This document shows, piece by piece, positions 1-7,772 of a stretch of 41,905 nt of DNA. A program made the position numbers and the translations under genes. The DNA is from CAZHOV01 sp964534315 (GTDB lineage: Bacteria > Bacteroidota > Bacteroidia > Chitinophagales > Saprospiraceae): positions 1 through 41,905 of the forward strand of contig CAZHOV010000025.1 in the NCBI GenBank assembly GCA_964534315.1, written 5' to 3'. Below the pieces are notes generated by a model, which saw only the letters and a list, made by a program, of their open reading frames with translations, was not told the DNA's origin and searched no databases. Position 1 is the stretch's first letter; the number at the start of each line of letters is the position of its first letter.

Positions 1-95
1 ACCATTAAAATGGTGGGTTGATAATTGTGTTCTTGCCAGGTAGCTTTCATTTTGGACCAAGCCCTGGCTGTTGATAGTCTTCATTCTTAATTCCT
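1..95 (-). repeat. dispersed ~95-bp intergenic repeat, copy A
   Basis: Read on the minus strand, this stretch matches two plus-strand copies at 5716-5806 and 5900-5995. The shared core runs from a TTGGTC word through ACCTGGCAAGAACACAATTA and into a self-complementary CCACCATT/AATGGTGG hairpin. The window begins inside that hairpin (bases 1-18). On the plus strand the copy runs into heptamer repeats at 80-150, as the other copies do. The function is unknown; it resembles a REP-like, non-coding dispersed element, but no associated transposase is in view. Confidence 0.75.
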
Positions 96-150
96 CATTG
101 CTCATTGCTCATTGCACATTGCTCATTGCACATTGCTCATTGCACATTGC
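80..150. repeat. heptamer tandem repeat array (CTCATTG/CACATTG)
   Basis: About ten consecutive 7-base units are visible, alternating CTCATTG and CACATTG after degenerate units TTCATTC and TTAATTC. It is the reverse complement of the array at 5641-5720. The array is non-coding and lies at the outer edge of the dispersed repeat. Confidence 0.85.
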
Positions 151-237
151 TAGTCGATTGCCCAATTAAATTTGTCGAACAAGATAAGTTGATGTACTAA
201 TATTTTTTAATATTTGAAATAAATAAATAATTCACCT

Positions 238-378
238 ATGGAACAGCATTACATTGATCTTTCAATTAACTCGTTACCAAATTATTCCAGAATAATAATT
301 CTTGCAATATTTCTACTATCTTTAACCTATCATCTGGGAAGATGGATAGGTGAGTTCAGTTACTATTTAATGCATTGA
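238..378 (+). CDS. putative 46-aa single-pass membrane micro-protein
   Basis: An ATG at 238 opens 46 codons ending in TGA at 376-378. The product has a short polar N-terminus, a hydrophobic stretch at about residues 19-32 (RIIILAIFLLSLTYHLG) and a tail reading RWIGEFSYYLMH. The composition is that of a small single-pass membrane protein. From memory, tiny Bacteroidota proteins with a similar glycine, tryptophan and aromatic tail exist; this was not checked. It lies 116 bases upstream of the ABC ATPase on the same strand. It could be a chance ORF, because the surrounding DNA is AT-rich and repeat-bearing. No function is assigned. Confidence 0.45.
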   Translation: MEQHYIDLSINSLPNYSRIIILAIFLLSLTYHLGRWIGEFSYYLMH

Positions 379-494
379 TACCTTTGAACACCAAGGCTCT
401 TTTCCCTTCAATATCCTACTTGATCAGCTACTCTTTTATTCGGTTTCAGAACCGAACAGAGATGTTATTTTAAAAATCAAATCAATAAAATACT

Positions 495-1400
495 ATGGCG
501 GTATTATCAATAAATGGTCTGACGAAAACCTTTCCAAATGGGGTGAAGGCGTTAGACGATGTTTCCCTCGAGATTAATAATGGGATGTTTGGGCTACTAG
601 GACCAAATGGAGCTGGTAAGTCTACCCTCATGCGAATTTTGGCCACCCTTCTCGAACCTGATCAGGGAGAAACGGTGCTCGACGATATCAATGTTTTGAA
701 ACAACCGGAAGCATTGCGCAAGGTACTGGGGTACCTGCCTCAGGAATTTGGAGTGTACCCCCGGATCACGGCCAGTCAATTGCTTGATCATGTAGCGGTC
801 CTGAAAGGCATTACCAATAAAAAAGACAGAAAGCAACTGGTCGAATATTACCTCCATAAGGTGAATCTTTATGATAAGCGAAATAAGAATGTCAAAACAT
901 TTTCAGGGGGGATGAAGCAACGGATTGGCATTGCTCAGGCACTCATCGGAAACCCTAAGTTATTGATCGTCGACGAACCTACTGCTGGTCTGGATCCTGG
1001 AGAACGGAACCGCTTCCACAACCTGCTTGCTGATATTGGAAGTGAGGTGATCATTATCCTTTCTACCCATATCGTCGATGATGTGAAAGAGCTATGCACC
1101 GATATGGCGATCATGAATTTGGGTAGGATCGTTTACAACGGCTCACCAGAAGCTGCCATGAGCGCCCTTGCCGGTAAGGTATGGCAGCGTAAAATTGAAC
1201 GCAACGAAGTAGGAGCCTATAAAGACCAATACCATGTCATTTCCCGGAAGATGGTGGGAGGGTATCCCATTATTCACGTGTTGAGCGATACAAATCCGGG
1301 CGAGGGGTTTGAAGAAGTTGCTCCGAATCTGGAAGATGTCTTTTTCTCCAGAATTCTGGAAGACAGATCTGTTCACCAAAATCCGGCTACCCATGTTTAA
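495..1400 (+). CDS. ABC transporter ATP-binding protein
   Basis: This 301-aa ATPase powers the membrane protein encoded immediately downstream. The Walker A motif GPNGAGKS is at residues 36-43, the ABC signature FSGGMKQR at 136-143 and Walker B LLIVDEPT ends near residue 163, followed by the D-loop GLDP and a switch histidine in the STH triplet. The C-terminal 80 residues form the accessory extension usual in the CcmA/NatA-like subfamily. Its last 8 bases overlap the start of the permease gene (ATGTTTAA), so the two are translationally coupled. The substrate cannot be read from sequence. Family-wide, such pairs in Bacteroidota have a permease fused to an M1 peptidase domain, and that is what follows here. 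Confidence 0.93.
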   Translation: MAVLSINGLTKTFPNGVKALDDVSLEINNGMFGLLGPNGAGKSTLMRILATLLEPDQGETVLDDINVLKQPEALRKVLGYLPQEFGVYPRITASQLLDHVAVLKGITNKKDRKQLVEYYLHKVNLYDKRNKNVKTFSGGMKQRIGIAQALIGNPKLLIVDEPTAGLDPGERNRFHNLLADIGSEVIIILSTHIVDDVKELCTDMAIMNLGRIVYNGSPEAAMSALAGKVWQRKIERNEVGAYKDQYHVISRKMVGGYPIIHVLSDTNPGEGFEEVAPNLEDVFFSRILEDRSVHQNPATHV

Positions 1401-4400
1401 AACATTTTTTACACGCGAACTAAAAACAGGATTTAAACAGTCCCTGGTTTATGTTTTGATGCTTCTGTTTGGGCTGTTGGTCACGCTCGCCCTGATCAGC
1501 GATTCGGTCGTTATCGGGGGATCGGTTGGTAATGTAAACCGGAATTCACCCTACACGCTTACCATATACGTTGCGGTACTTTCCATTTTCGGGTTATTGA
1601 TGGCAGCTGCCTTTTTTAATAATGCAGCATTAAGAGATTATCGATTTCAGTTCAATGAAATCCTTTTCAGTACGCCGCTGAAAAAATCAGGTTACTTCTT
1701 TGGTCGATTCTTCGGCGCGTTAATACTATCTACTGTTCCCTTTTTGGGTATTTATCTGGCATTCCTGATCGCTCCGCTGATTGGTCCTATGGGCGACTGG
1801 ATGCCGGCTGATCGGTTTGGGCCCACGCCGTGGATGGGATTCGTCAATACCTACCTGATCTTTGTTCTGCCCAATATGTTTATTGCCGGAACATTGATCT
1901 TTGCGCTTGCCATTCGATTTAAGAATACCATTATTTCGTTCGTTGGAGCGCTTGTGATCTTGGTAGGCTATATTATTGCAGGCGGATTATTGAGCGATAT
2001 AGAAAATGAAACCCTGGCTGCCATAGTGGATGTATTTGGTATTAATACCTACAGCGTCGTTACGAAATATCACACCACCATAGAACAGAATACTCTTTAC
2101 CCTACTTTTAGCGGTTTACTTTTGATCAACCGGTTGATCTGGATAGCCATAGCAGTGGTGGTTGCTTTAATTAGTTACTTTACGTTTTCCTTCAAACAGC
2201 GTCAAAAGGGAAAAAAAGCATCAGGGAAAAAAGAAGCTCCTCAGCAATTGGCCCCGGCAACCCTTACCGCTCCTGCCATTACTCCTTCCTTTTCTGGCGG
2301 TACTACCTGGAAGCAGTTCACCAGCTTTTTCAAGATCAATTTGCTAAGCATTCTGAAAAGTAACCTGTTCATTATATTATTACTGTTTAATACAATCTTA
2401 TTGATCACCGGCTTGTGGGGCGGATTTGAGTATTTTGGATTGAAATCTTATCCGGTGACGTACAAAATGATCGGAGCGATTTCAGGAAATACCGATATTT
2501 TCCTGCTGATCATTATGGTATTTTTTAGTGGAGAATTAGTGTGGCGCGACCGTGATAATAATATTAACGAGGTTATTGATGCTACACCCCATTTCAGTAT
2601 TACTTCCTTGTTTGCAAAGGGACTATCTTTGGTGGTCATGTTGGTATTGTTGTATACGTCGGCAGTTGTGATCGCTGTTTTGTATCAGTTGCTTTCCGGA
2701 TATTCCAATATAGAGTTGGGAGTTTATTTTTCTCATTTCTTTTTGAATAATTTCCCTTCTTATATTGCCTGGAGTTTTATTTTAATCTTTCTTCAGGTTT
2801 TGCTCAATCAGAAGTATCTGGCCTATTTCATTTCGGTCCTCCTACTTTTTGCATTACCGATCTTGATGAACGTACTGGATATCCAGTCTAATATGGTTGC
2901 TATCGGAGGAACCCCATCAGTAAGATATTCCGATATGAGCGGCTTTGGGCCGGGAGTTACCGGAGCTCTCTGGTTTAATGCCTATTGGATCTTATTTGGT
3001 GCAGTAGTGCTCTTTTTGGCCGGGTTCTTTTGGGTGCGTGGAAAAGACAACATAGTGTCTAATCGATTAATGAAATTCCGCAATCGATTTAAGGGCCGGA
3101 CGGCTGTCGGCTTTGCTTTATGTGCTGTTTTGTTTATAGCAGTAGGTGGTTGGGTGTATTATAATACTCAGATACTGAACACTTACCGAACCTCCAAGGA
3201 GAACGAAAAGGCTTCTGTAGATTATGAAAAGAAATATAGTAAATTCAAAGACCGTCCGCTGTTATCCATAATTGAGGCGAAGTATAATATTGATCTGTTC
3301 CCATACAAGAGAGATGTTTTTGCTAAAACGGATTTGAAGTTGACTAACAAAACAGACCAGTTAATGGATTCTCTCTTTTTTACGGTCAATGATGACTGGA
3401 ATCCTAAAATCAAACTTGATGGTGCTAAAGAAGTCTTTTATGATGAAGATATTGGTTTTCAAATATTTGCGCTGAGCATGTCTATACAGCCCGGCGATAC
3501 TGTCGACATGACCATCGAAACCAGCTACATTACAGAGGGATTTGAAAACTCAGCTGGTAATACCAGTATCGTTAGTAATGGTACTTTCCTGAATAATGCT
3601 ACGATCTTGCCAACCTTTGGTTATAGCGAACGGTTTGAACTATCCGATAAGAATACCCGAAAGAAGTACGATCTTAAACCCAAAGACCGCGTACCAAAGC
3701 TGACTACAGATTGCGGGCATTTGTGTACGATCAATTACCTGACCAACGGGGTGGCTGACTGGGTCAATGTGGAGACCATTATTTCCACAGCCTCCGATCA
3801 AATCGCCGTTGCGCCCGGGTCCTTATTGAAAGAATGGGAAGAAAACGGGAGGAGGTATTTCCATTATAAGGTGGATCATCCTTCCCAGAATTTCTATTCC
3901 TTCATTTCTGCCCGGTTTGAGGTAGCCCGAAAAGAATGGAATGGGGTAGATATCGAGATTTACCATCACCCTGAACACGATTACAATATCGATATGATGA
4001 TCGAAGCGGTGGAGAAGTCACTTACCTACTACACCAAAGAATTTGGTCCTTATTATCATAACCAGGCCAGGATCATTGAGTTTCCGCGCTATGCCAACTT
4101 TGCTCAGGCATTTCCGGGGACTATGCCCTATTCAGAATCTTTTGGATTTATTATCAACCTGGAAGACGAAACGGACAATAATGTTATCGATGCCGTTATT
4201 GCCCATGAGATGGCGCACCAGTGGTGGGCGCACCAGGAGATACCTGCAACTATGCAGGGGATGACCATGCTTACGGAGAGTTTTTCTGAATATTCGTCCC
4301 TTATGGTCATGAAATCGACTGCTGACGATATGAAGATGAAAAATTTTCTGAAGTACGATTTTGATCGTTATCTCGGTGGCAGACAAGGTGAAACGGAGAA

Positions 4401-4983
4401 GGAATTACCCCTATACAAGGTCGAAAACCAATCCTATATCCATTATGGCAAGGGGGCTGTTATTCTGTATGCGTTACAAGATTATATAGGGGAAGACAGT
4501 GTCAATATGGCCTTGCGAGAGTTTTTAGAGGCCTACCGATATAAAGATCCTCCATATCCGACTTCTTACGATTTCTTAAGTTTTCTGGAACCTAAGGTGC
4601 CCGATTCTTTATCTTATTTGATCGATGATTTTTTCAAAGAGATCACCCTTTACGATTTCAGGCTAAAAGAGGCGACTTATCAACCTGTTGCTGAGGGTAG
4701 ATACAAAGTTCGGATGGAAATAGAATCCAGAAAATTGAAATCAGACTCTATCGGAAGGGAGCGGGAAGTACCTATCAATGAATGGGTAGATGTCGGCGTC
4801 TACAAAGATACTGACGAAGAAGAACTGCTGTTCCACAAGCGGGTCAAACTCGACCAACCCAAACAAACGATCGAGTTTGAGGTGGCCGGCGTACCTGTCA
4901 AAGCAGGTATCGACCCCAGAAGGCTATTAATCGAACGGATTACCGATGATAACGTACAAAGAGTAGAGTCAATGGACGAATAA
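1393..4983 (+). CDS. ABC permease fused to an M1-family aminopeptidase domain
   Basis: The start was set at ATG 1393 (MFKTFFTREL), overlapping the ATPase stop by 8 bases; an upstream in-frame ATG at 1309 would run 92 bases into the ATPase gene. The product is about 1196 aa. The first half holds two blocks of hydrophobic segments typical of ABC-2-type permeases, separated by a lysine-rich, alanine/proline-rich linker near residue 280. The second half is extracytoplasmic and carries the M1 gluzincin motif HEMAH at residues 938-942 with a following WW and a glutamate (E962) in LTESFSEY. This E lies 20 residues after the second His, one more than in classical M1 enzymes. A proline/serine-free GC hairpin terminator follows the stop. 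The role is probably peptide handling coupled to transport, but no substrate is known. Confidence 0.9.
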   Translation: MFKTFFTRELKTGFKQSLVYVLMLLFGLLVTLALISDSVVIGGSVGNVNRNSPYTLTIYVAVLSIFGLLMAAAFFNNAALRDYRFQFNEILFSTPLKKSGYFFGRFFGALILSTVPFLGIYLAFLIAPLIGPMGDWMPADRFGPTPWMGFVNTYLIFVLPNMFIAGTLIFALAIRFKNTIISFVGALVILVGYIIAGGLLSDIENETLAAIVDVFGINTYSVVTKYHTTIEQNTLYPTFSGLLLINRLIWIAIAVVVALISYFTFSFKQRQKGKKASGKKEAPQQLAPATLTAPAITPSFSGGTTWKQFTSFFKINLLSILKSNLFIILLLFNTILLITGLWGGFEYFGLKSYPVTYKMIGAISGNTDIFLLIIMVFFSGELVWRDRDNNINEVIDATPHFSITSLFAKGLSLVVMLVLLYTSAVVIAVLYQLLSGYSNIELGVYFSHFFLNNFPSYIAWSFILIFLQVLLNQKYLAYFISVLLLFALPILMNVLDIQSNMVAIGGTPSVRYSDMSGFGPGVTGALWFNAYWILFGAVVLFLAGFFWVRGKDNIVSNRLMKFRNRFKGRTAVGFALCAVLFIAVGGWVYYNTQILNTYRTSKENEKASVDYEKKYSKFKDRPLLSIIEAKYNIDLFPYKRDVFAKTDLKLTNKTDQLMDSLFFTVNDDWNPKIKLDGAKEVFYDEDIGFQIFALSMSIQPGDTVDMTIETSYITEGFENSAGNTSIVSNGTFLNNATILPTFGYSERFELSDKNTRKKYDLKPKDRVPKLTTDCGHLCTINYLTNGVADWVNVETIISTASDQIAVAPGSLLKEWEENGRRYFHYKVDHPSQNFYSFISARFEVARKEWNGVDIEIYHHPEHDYNIDMMIEAVEKSLTYYTKEFGPYYHNQARIIEFPRYANFAQAFPGTMPYSESFGFIINLEDETDNNVIDAVIAHEMAHQWWAHQEIPATMQGMTMLTESFSEYSSLMVMKSTADDMKMKNFLKYDFDRYLGGRQGETEKELPLYKVENQSYIHYGKGAVILYALQDYIGEDSVNMALREFLEAYRYKDPPYPTSYDFLSFLEPKVPDSLSYLIDDFFKEITLYDFRLKEATYQPVAEGRYKVRMEIESRKLKSDSIGREREVPINEWVDVGVYKDTDEEELLFHKRVKLDQPKQTIEFEVAGVPVKAGIDPRRLLIERITDDNVQRVESMDE

Positions 4984-5010
4984 AAAAGGGCCCGGCCGGG
5001 CCCTTTTTTA
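4984..5010 (+). terminator. Rho-independent terminator after the ABC/M1 gene
   Basis: Directly after the TAA, a GGGCCCGGCCGGGCCC palindrome is bracketed by an A run on the left and a T6 run on the right. It can terminate transcription in either direction and separates the ABC pair from the thioredoxin-like gene. Confidence 0.9.
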
Positions 5011-5026
5011 TTCGTCCATTGTTCCT

Positions 5027-5034
5027 TAAATTTG
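5027..5034 (+). promoter_or_regulatory. candidate Bacteroidota -7 element for the TlpA-like gene
   Basis: TAAATTTG fits the TAnnTTTG consensus exactly. It lies just after the terminator and only 12 bases before the ATG at 5047, so the leader would be very short. No clear -33 TTTG was found, so this is tentative. Confidence 0.4.
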
Positions 5035-5046
5035 AGGAAAAACATA

Positions 5047-5640
5047 ATGAAAATAGTCCTTTCCTTTTTCTTAAGCCTTTTCTCGGTCACTCTAGTGGCG
5101 CAGAACACTTGTTTTGAGAATTGTTGGGAAGAACTTAGGGCTAATATCTACAAAGAGCGAACCGATAAAAGTAAGAAAAGCAGTCATCAGATCTTGCAGG
5201 AATTAGCTGGTTGTCCGGTTCCTGATTTTGAAATGTTGACCTTGGAAGGAGATACGTTTCGTTTTGCAGATACCAGGGGTAAGGTGGTTATACTCAACTT
5301 TTGGTTTATTGCCTGTCCGCCCTGTGTCTCCGAAATTCCGGGCCTCAATGAGTTAGTCGCCCAGTTTGAGCCGATGGGAGTCGAATTTGTGGCCCTGGGA
5401 AGAGATAGCGCCCATCAAATCGAGCCCTTCCTGCAAGATCACCCCTTTGATTATCAGATTATTCCCAATAGCTTTGATATCAGTACGTTGTATTGTGCCA
5501 TGGGCGGCTTTCCTATGAATATGGTCATCGACCAAGAAGGAAAACTAATTTATGTCTCCACCGGAGGAAGGGTAGGCGAACAGTTTGCCATGGATATTTA
5601 CGAAGAACTAAAACCGGTGATCCTGGGAGTGATTCGGTAG
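5047..5640 (+). CDS. TlpA-like secreted thiol-disulfide oxidoreductase
   Basis: The product is 197 aa from ATG 5047, chosen because MKIVLSFFLSLFSVTLVAQ is a clear signal peptide; an in-frame ATG at 5032 adds only five polar residues. A thioredoxin/AhpC-TSA fold spans about residues 55-190. It carries the redox motif FWFIACPPC, with Cys90 and Cys93 in a CPPC arrangement typical of TlpA/ResA proteins, and a cis-proline segment GGFPMN near residue 160. It should act in the periplasm or on the outer membrane, in thiol reduction or cytochrome/cofactor maturation; the exact partner is unknown. Two further cysteines near the mature N-terminus (CFENC) could make an extra disulfide. Heptamer repeats begin within ten bases of the stop. 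Confidence 0.88.
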   Translation: MKIVLSFFLSLFSVTLVAQNTCFENCWEELRANIYKERTDKSKKSSHQILQELAGCPVPDFEMLTLEGDTFRFADTRGKVVILNFWFIACPPCVSEIPGLNELVAQFEPMGVEFVALGRDSAHQIEPFLQDHPFDYQIIPNSFDISTLYCAMGGFPMNMVIDQEGKLIYVSTGGRVGEQFAMDIYEELKPVILGVIR

Positions 5641-5720
5641 CAATTGCAATGTGCAATGTGCAATGAAGAATGTGCAATGAAGAATGTGCAATGAGGAATG
5701 TGCAATGAAGAATGAGGAAT
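5641..5720. repeat. heptamer tandem repeat array (CAATGTG/CAATGAA/GAATGTG)
   Basis: About ten 7-base units follow the TlpA-like stop almost immediately, for example CAATGTG, CAATGAA, GAATGTG, CAATGAG. It is the complement of the array at 80-150 and it leads straight into dispersed repeat copy B. Confidence 0.88.
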
Positions 5721-5806
5721 TAAGGTTCCCAACAGCTAAAGCTTGGTCAAAAGGTAAACTACCTGGCAGGAATACAATTATCAACCCACCATTTCAATGG
5801 TGGGGT
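5716..5806 (+). repeat. dispersed ~95-bp intergenic repeat, copy B
   Basis: This copy starts GAATTAAGGTTCCCA, passes through AGCTAAAGCTTGGTCAAAA and ACCTGGCAGGAATACAATTA, and ends in a perfect hairpin. The hairpin is CCCACCATT (5785-5793), a TC loop, then AATGGTGGG (5796-5804). It matches copy C almost base for base and copy A in reverse complement. Confidence 0.85.
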
Positions 5807-5880
5807 AAACCAAATGATCCCCAAGGGTAAACGTTCGCCTGGCTATTCAGGTTGGGACGAGGACGTCCGTACTAGCAGCA
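5807..5880. other. spacer between repeat copies with a GGACGTCC palindrome
   Basis: This stretch has no credible ORF. It contains GGACGTCC (5861-5868) within GGGACGAGGACGTCCGTAC, a second self-complementary word that may be part of a composite repeat. The remainder of 5641-6100 is repeats B and C and an AT-rich leader for the HAD gene. Confidence 0.5.
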
Positions 5881-5899
5881 ATGTGCAATGAGCAATGAA

Positions 5900-5995
5900 G
5901 AATTAAAGTTCCCACCAGCTAAAGCTTGGTCAAAAATGAAAGCTACCTGGCAAGAACACAATTATCAACCCGCCATTTCAATTGTGGGAGAGCTA
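5900..5995 (+). repeat. dispersed ~95-bp intergenic repeat, copy C
   Basis: This is a second direct copy 184 bases after copy B, also preceded by heptamers (GCAATGTGCAATGAGCAATG at about 5879). Its terminal hairpin is degraded (CCGCCATT/AATTGTGGG), while the middle block matches copy A better than copy B does. Confidence 0.85.
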
Positions 5996-6100
5996 CCCCC
6001 AGCCAGAATAAAAGACCATACCTCAGCTTTCAAAATTTAATTACCCATTATTCAGTATAAATTACTAATTTCCCCATAAAGAAAGACCCAATACGAACAC

Positions 6101-6757
6101 ATGGATAAAGAGAAAGTAATCATATTTGATTTTGATGGCACCATTGCCAATACGTTATATACGCTTTTAGAGGGGTACAATAAGCGGGTAGCCCCTGTTT
6201 TGAAGTGTAAGCCGGTAGATTTGGAAAAGATAGACGAGTATAAAAAGTGGACGGCCCGGGATTTACTCAAGGAGCATCGGATCAATGCGCTGAAATTACC
6301 CGTGGTGATTTTTTGGTTAAGGCGATATCTAAAACGACAAATACATACCGTTGAGCATTTTGAAGCAGTGGATGCCGTGATCAAGGAACTATACAAAAAG
6401 GGATACAGCTTAGGAATTCTTACCTCTAATACGACTAAGAATGTGAAGGCATTTCTCGAACGGAATGATCTGGATGAATACTTCAAGTATATTTATTCTA
6501 GTAAAAAGTTTTCCGGTAAAGCCAAAGTGTATATGAAGATGGCTGAAAAGCATGACTTAAACGATAAGGAAGTTATTTATGTAGGGGATGAAGTCCGGGA
6601 TATCAAATTCGTAAAGAAAATAGGCATACCCATCATTTGTGTTTCCTGGGGACTAACCGACCCGGAGGTGCTGCGCCAAGAAGAACCGGATTACCTCATT
6701 GACCATCCGGAAGAGATCATTCCGATCATCCATCGCGAAACTGTACCGAAACATTAA
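6101..6757 (+). CDS. HAD-family phosphatase (phosphoglycolate-phosphatase-like)
   Basis: The 218-aa product has the HAD motif I IFDFDGTIAN, with nucleophile Asp10 and acid/base Asp12. Motif II is the TSNTTKN segment near residue 109. Motif III lysine lies in the SGKAKVYMKM stretch, and motif IV is VGDEVRDIKF with two aspartates. A helical cap follows motif I, as in the Gph/PGMB-like subfamily (C1 cap). It probably hydrolyses a small phosphoester in the cytoplasm; the natural substrate cannot be told. The next gene starts 7 bases after its stop on the same strand, so the two may be co-transcribed, but no functional link between them is established. Confidence 0.85.
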   Translation: MDKEKVIIFDFDGTIANTLYTLLEGYNKRVAPVLKCKPVDLEKIDEYKKWTARDLLKEHRINALKLPVVIFWLRRYLKRQIHTVEHFEAVDAVIKELYKKGYSLGILTSNTTKNVKAFLERNDLDEYFKYIYSSKKFSGKAKVYMKMAEKHDLNDKEVIYVGDEVRDIKFVKKIGIPIICVSWGLTDPEVLRQEEPDYLIDHPEEIIPIIHRETVPKH

Positions 6758-6764
6758 TCCACTT

Positions 6765-7574
6765 ATGGAACTCGAAAACCTGAAAACAGAACTTAAAGAA
6801 CGCGTCGCCAAAGGGCTCAACTTTGGGATCGAAGCAGTAGATGATGTAATCAACTCGGATTCGGAACTCTACAATAAGTTCGTATTGCTGGAGAGCAAAT
6901 ACAACGACCTGATGTATGTATCTTCTATTAATACCCTTTCTTATGAGCAACTGGAGATTGGCCTCGATCGTTTGCGCAGCGGGCTGTTGAGCTTGATTGA
7001 CAGCTTGGAGGACGGACACATGGAAAAGCAGGAGGTGAAAAAAGAATTAAGTGTAAGCGCACTTCCCACCCGCCGTTCGAATTTCTTCATGTTACTCGAT
7101 ATTCATTTCCGCAATCTTCAGTCCATTCAATATGTAGTCGTTTTTAGTGGCAGCGGGAATAATCCAAAAGAAGAATATCGTCGGAGCGGACGGGAAGCTA
7201 TTTTTGAGTATTATAAATCTCGACGGCAGCTTATAGCTCAAGAGCTGAGAAACAAACCCGAATTAAATCCTGAAGAAACGGTTAAGAAGGTTTTTCTGGA
7301 ATTCTTCGAACGAGAGTCCGGAACCTACGAAGTTTATCTGAAAAACATCAAACACCTGATGCGTTATGTGCTGAATATGGAGGTAGAACGTAATTATTTC
7401 ATTGACACGCTTAAGTCCCTTTTTTCAAGATATGAATTGGTCATGCTTTTCTATTATGCTTTCTGCAATATTACTCCAGATCTGACCGAACTGCTAAAAA
7501 AATCAGCAATGATAGATTCCTCTATTGAGTCTATTCTAATCGATCCGGAACATTTAACGTTTTTAGCTACATAA
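6765..7574 (+). CDS. putative EAD11-AbiC-like defence protein
   Basis: The start at ATG 6765 lies 7 bases after the HAD stop; a start at 6699 would overlap HAD by 59 bases. The product is 269 aa. Residues 1-85 fit my memory of the effector-associated domain EAD11: a helical segment followed by YNKFVLLESKYNDLM, then LSYEQLEIGLDRLRSGLLSLID. Residues 105-235 fit the putative phage abortive infection family (putAbiC): FFMLLDIHFRNLQSI, then GREAIFEYY, then YLKNIKHLMRYV and YELVMLFYYAF. EADs are known in Bacteroidota as adaptors that bring effectors to conflict-system triggers. No partner carrying the same domain is visible here. Assignment is by pattern recognition only; the split of domains is my inference. 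Confidence 0.65.
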   Translation: MELENLKTELKERVAKGLNFGIEAVDDVINSDSELYNKFVLLESKYNDLMYVSSINTLSYEQLEIGLDRLRSGLLSLIDSLEDGHMEKQEVKKELSVSALPTRRSNFFMLLDIHFRNLQSIQYVVVFSGSGNNPKEEYRRSGREAIFEYYKSRRQLIAQELRNKPELNPEETVKKVFLEFFERESGTYEVYLKNIKHLMRYVLNMEVERNYFIDTLKSLFSRYELVMLFYYAFCNITPDLTELLKKSAMIDSSIESILIDPEHLTFLAT

Positions 7575-7589
7575 AGAAGCCTATGACTC

Positions 7590-7619
7590 AAAATGCCAAA
7601 GGTATGGTGTTGGCATTTT
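7590..7619 (+). terminator. hairpin terminator after the EAD11/AbiC-like gene
   Basis: AAAATGCCAA (7590-7599) pairs with TTGGCATTTT (7610-7619) around a 10-base loop, ending in four Ts. It lies 16 bases after the stop. The remaining bases up to 7772 hold no gene that I can support. Confidence 0.65.
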
Positions 7620-7772
7620 CTCCTTGATTATTGAACAGTTCCTCAAATTTAAGTTCAAAACGGGTAGTGTGGTCTGTAATCCAGGCCTCCTTCCAGTGAT
7701 CCCCTTCTCCAGGTATCTATTTTATCTTGTCATTATGCCAAACTATTGATTATTTTGCAAACAAAAAGATAT

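Noticed and set aside
80..150. The repeated CATTG units could be a CRISPR array.
   Set aside because: Units are only 7 bases, contiguous, with no unique spacers, and there are no cas genes.
1309..1392. Upstream start codon for the ABC/M1 permease.
   Set aside because: It would run 92 bases into the ATPase gene in another frame; ATG 1393 gives the usual 8-base overlap and a sensible permease N-terminus.
5807..5880. Small RNA or riboswitch around the GGACGTCC palindrome.
   Set aside because: The stem is very short and lies between repeat copies; no known riboswitch consensus was seen.
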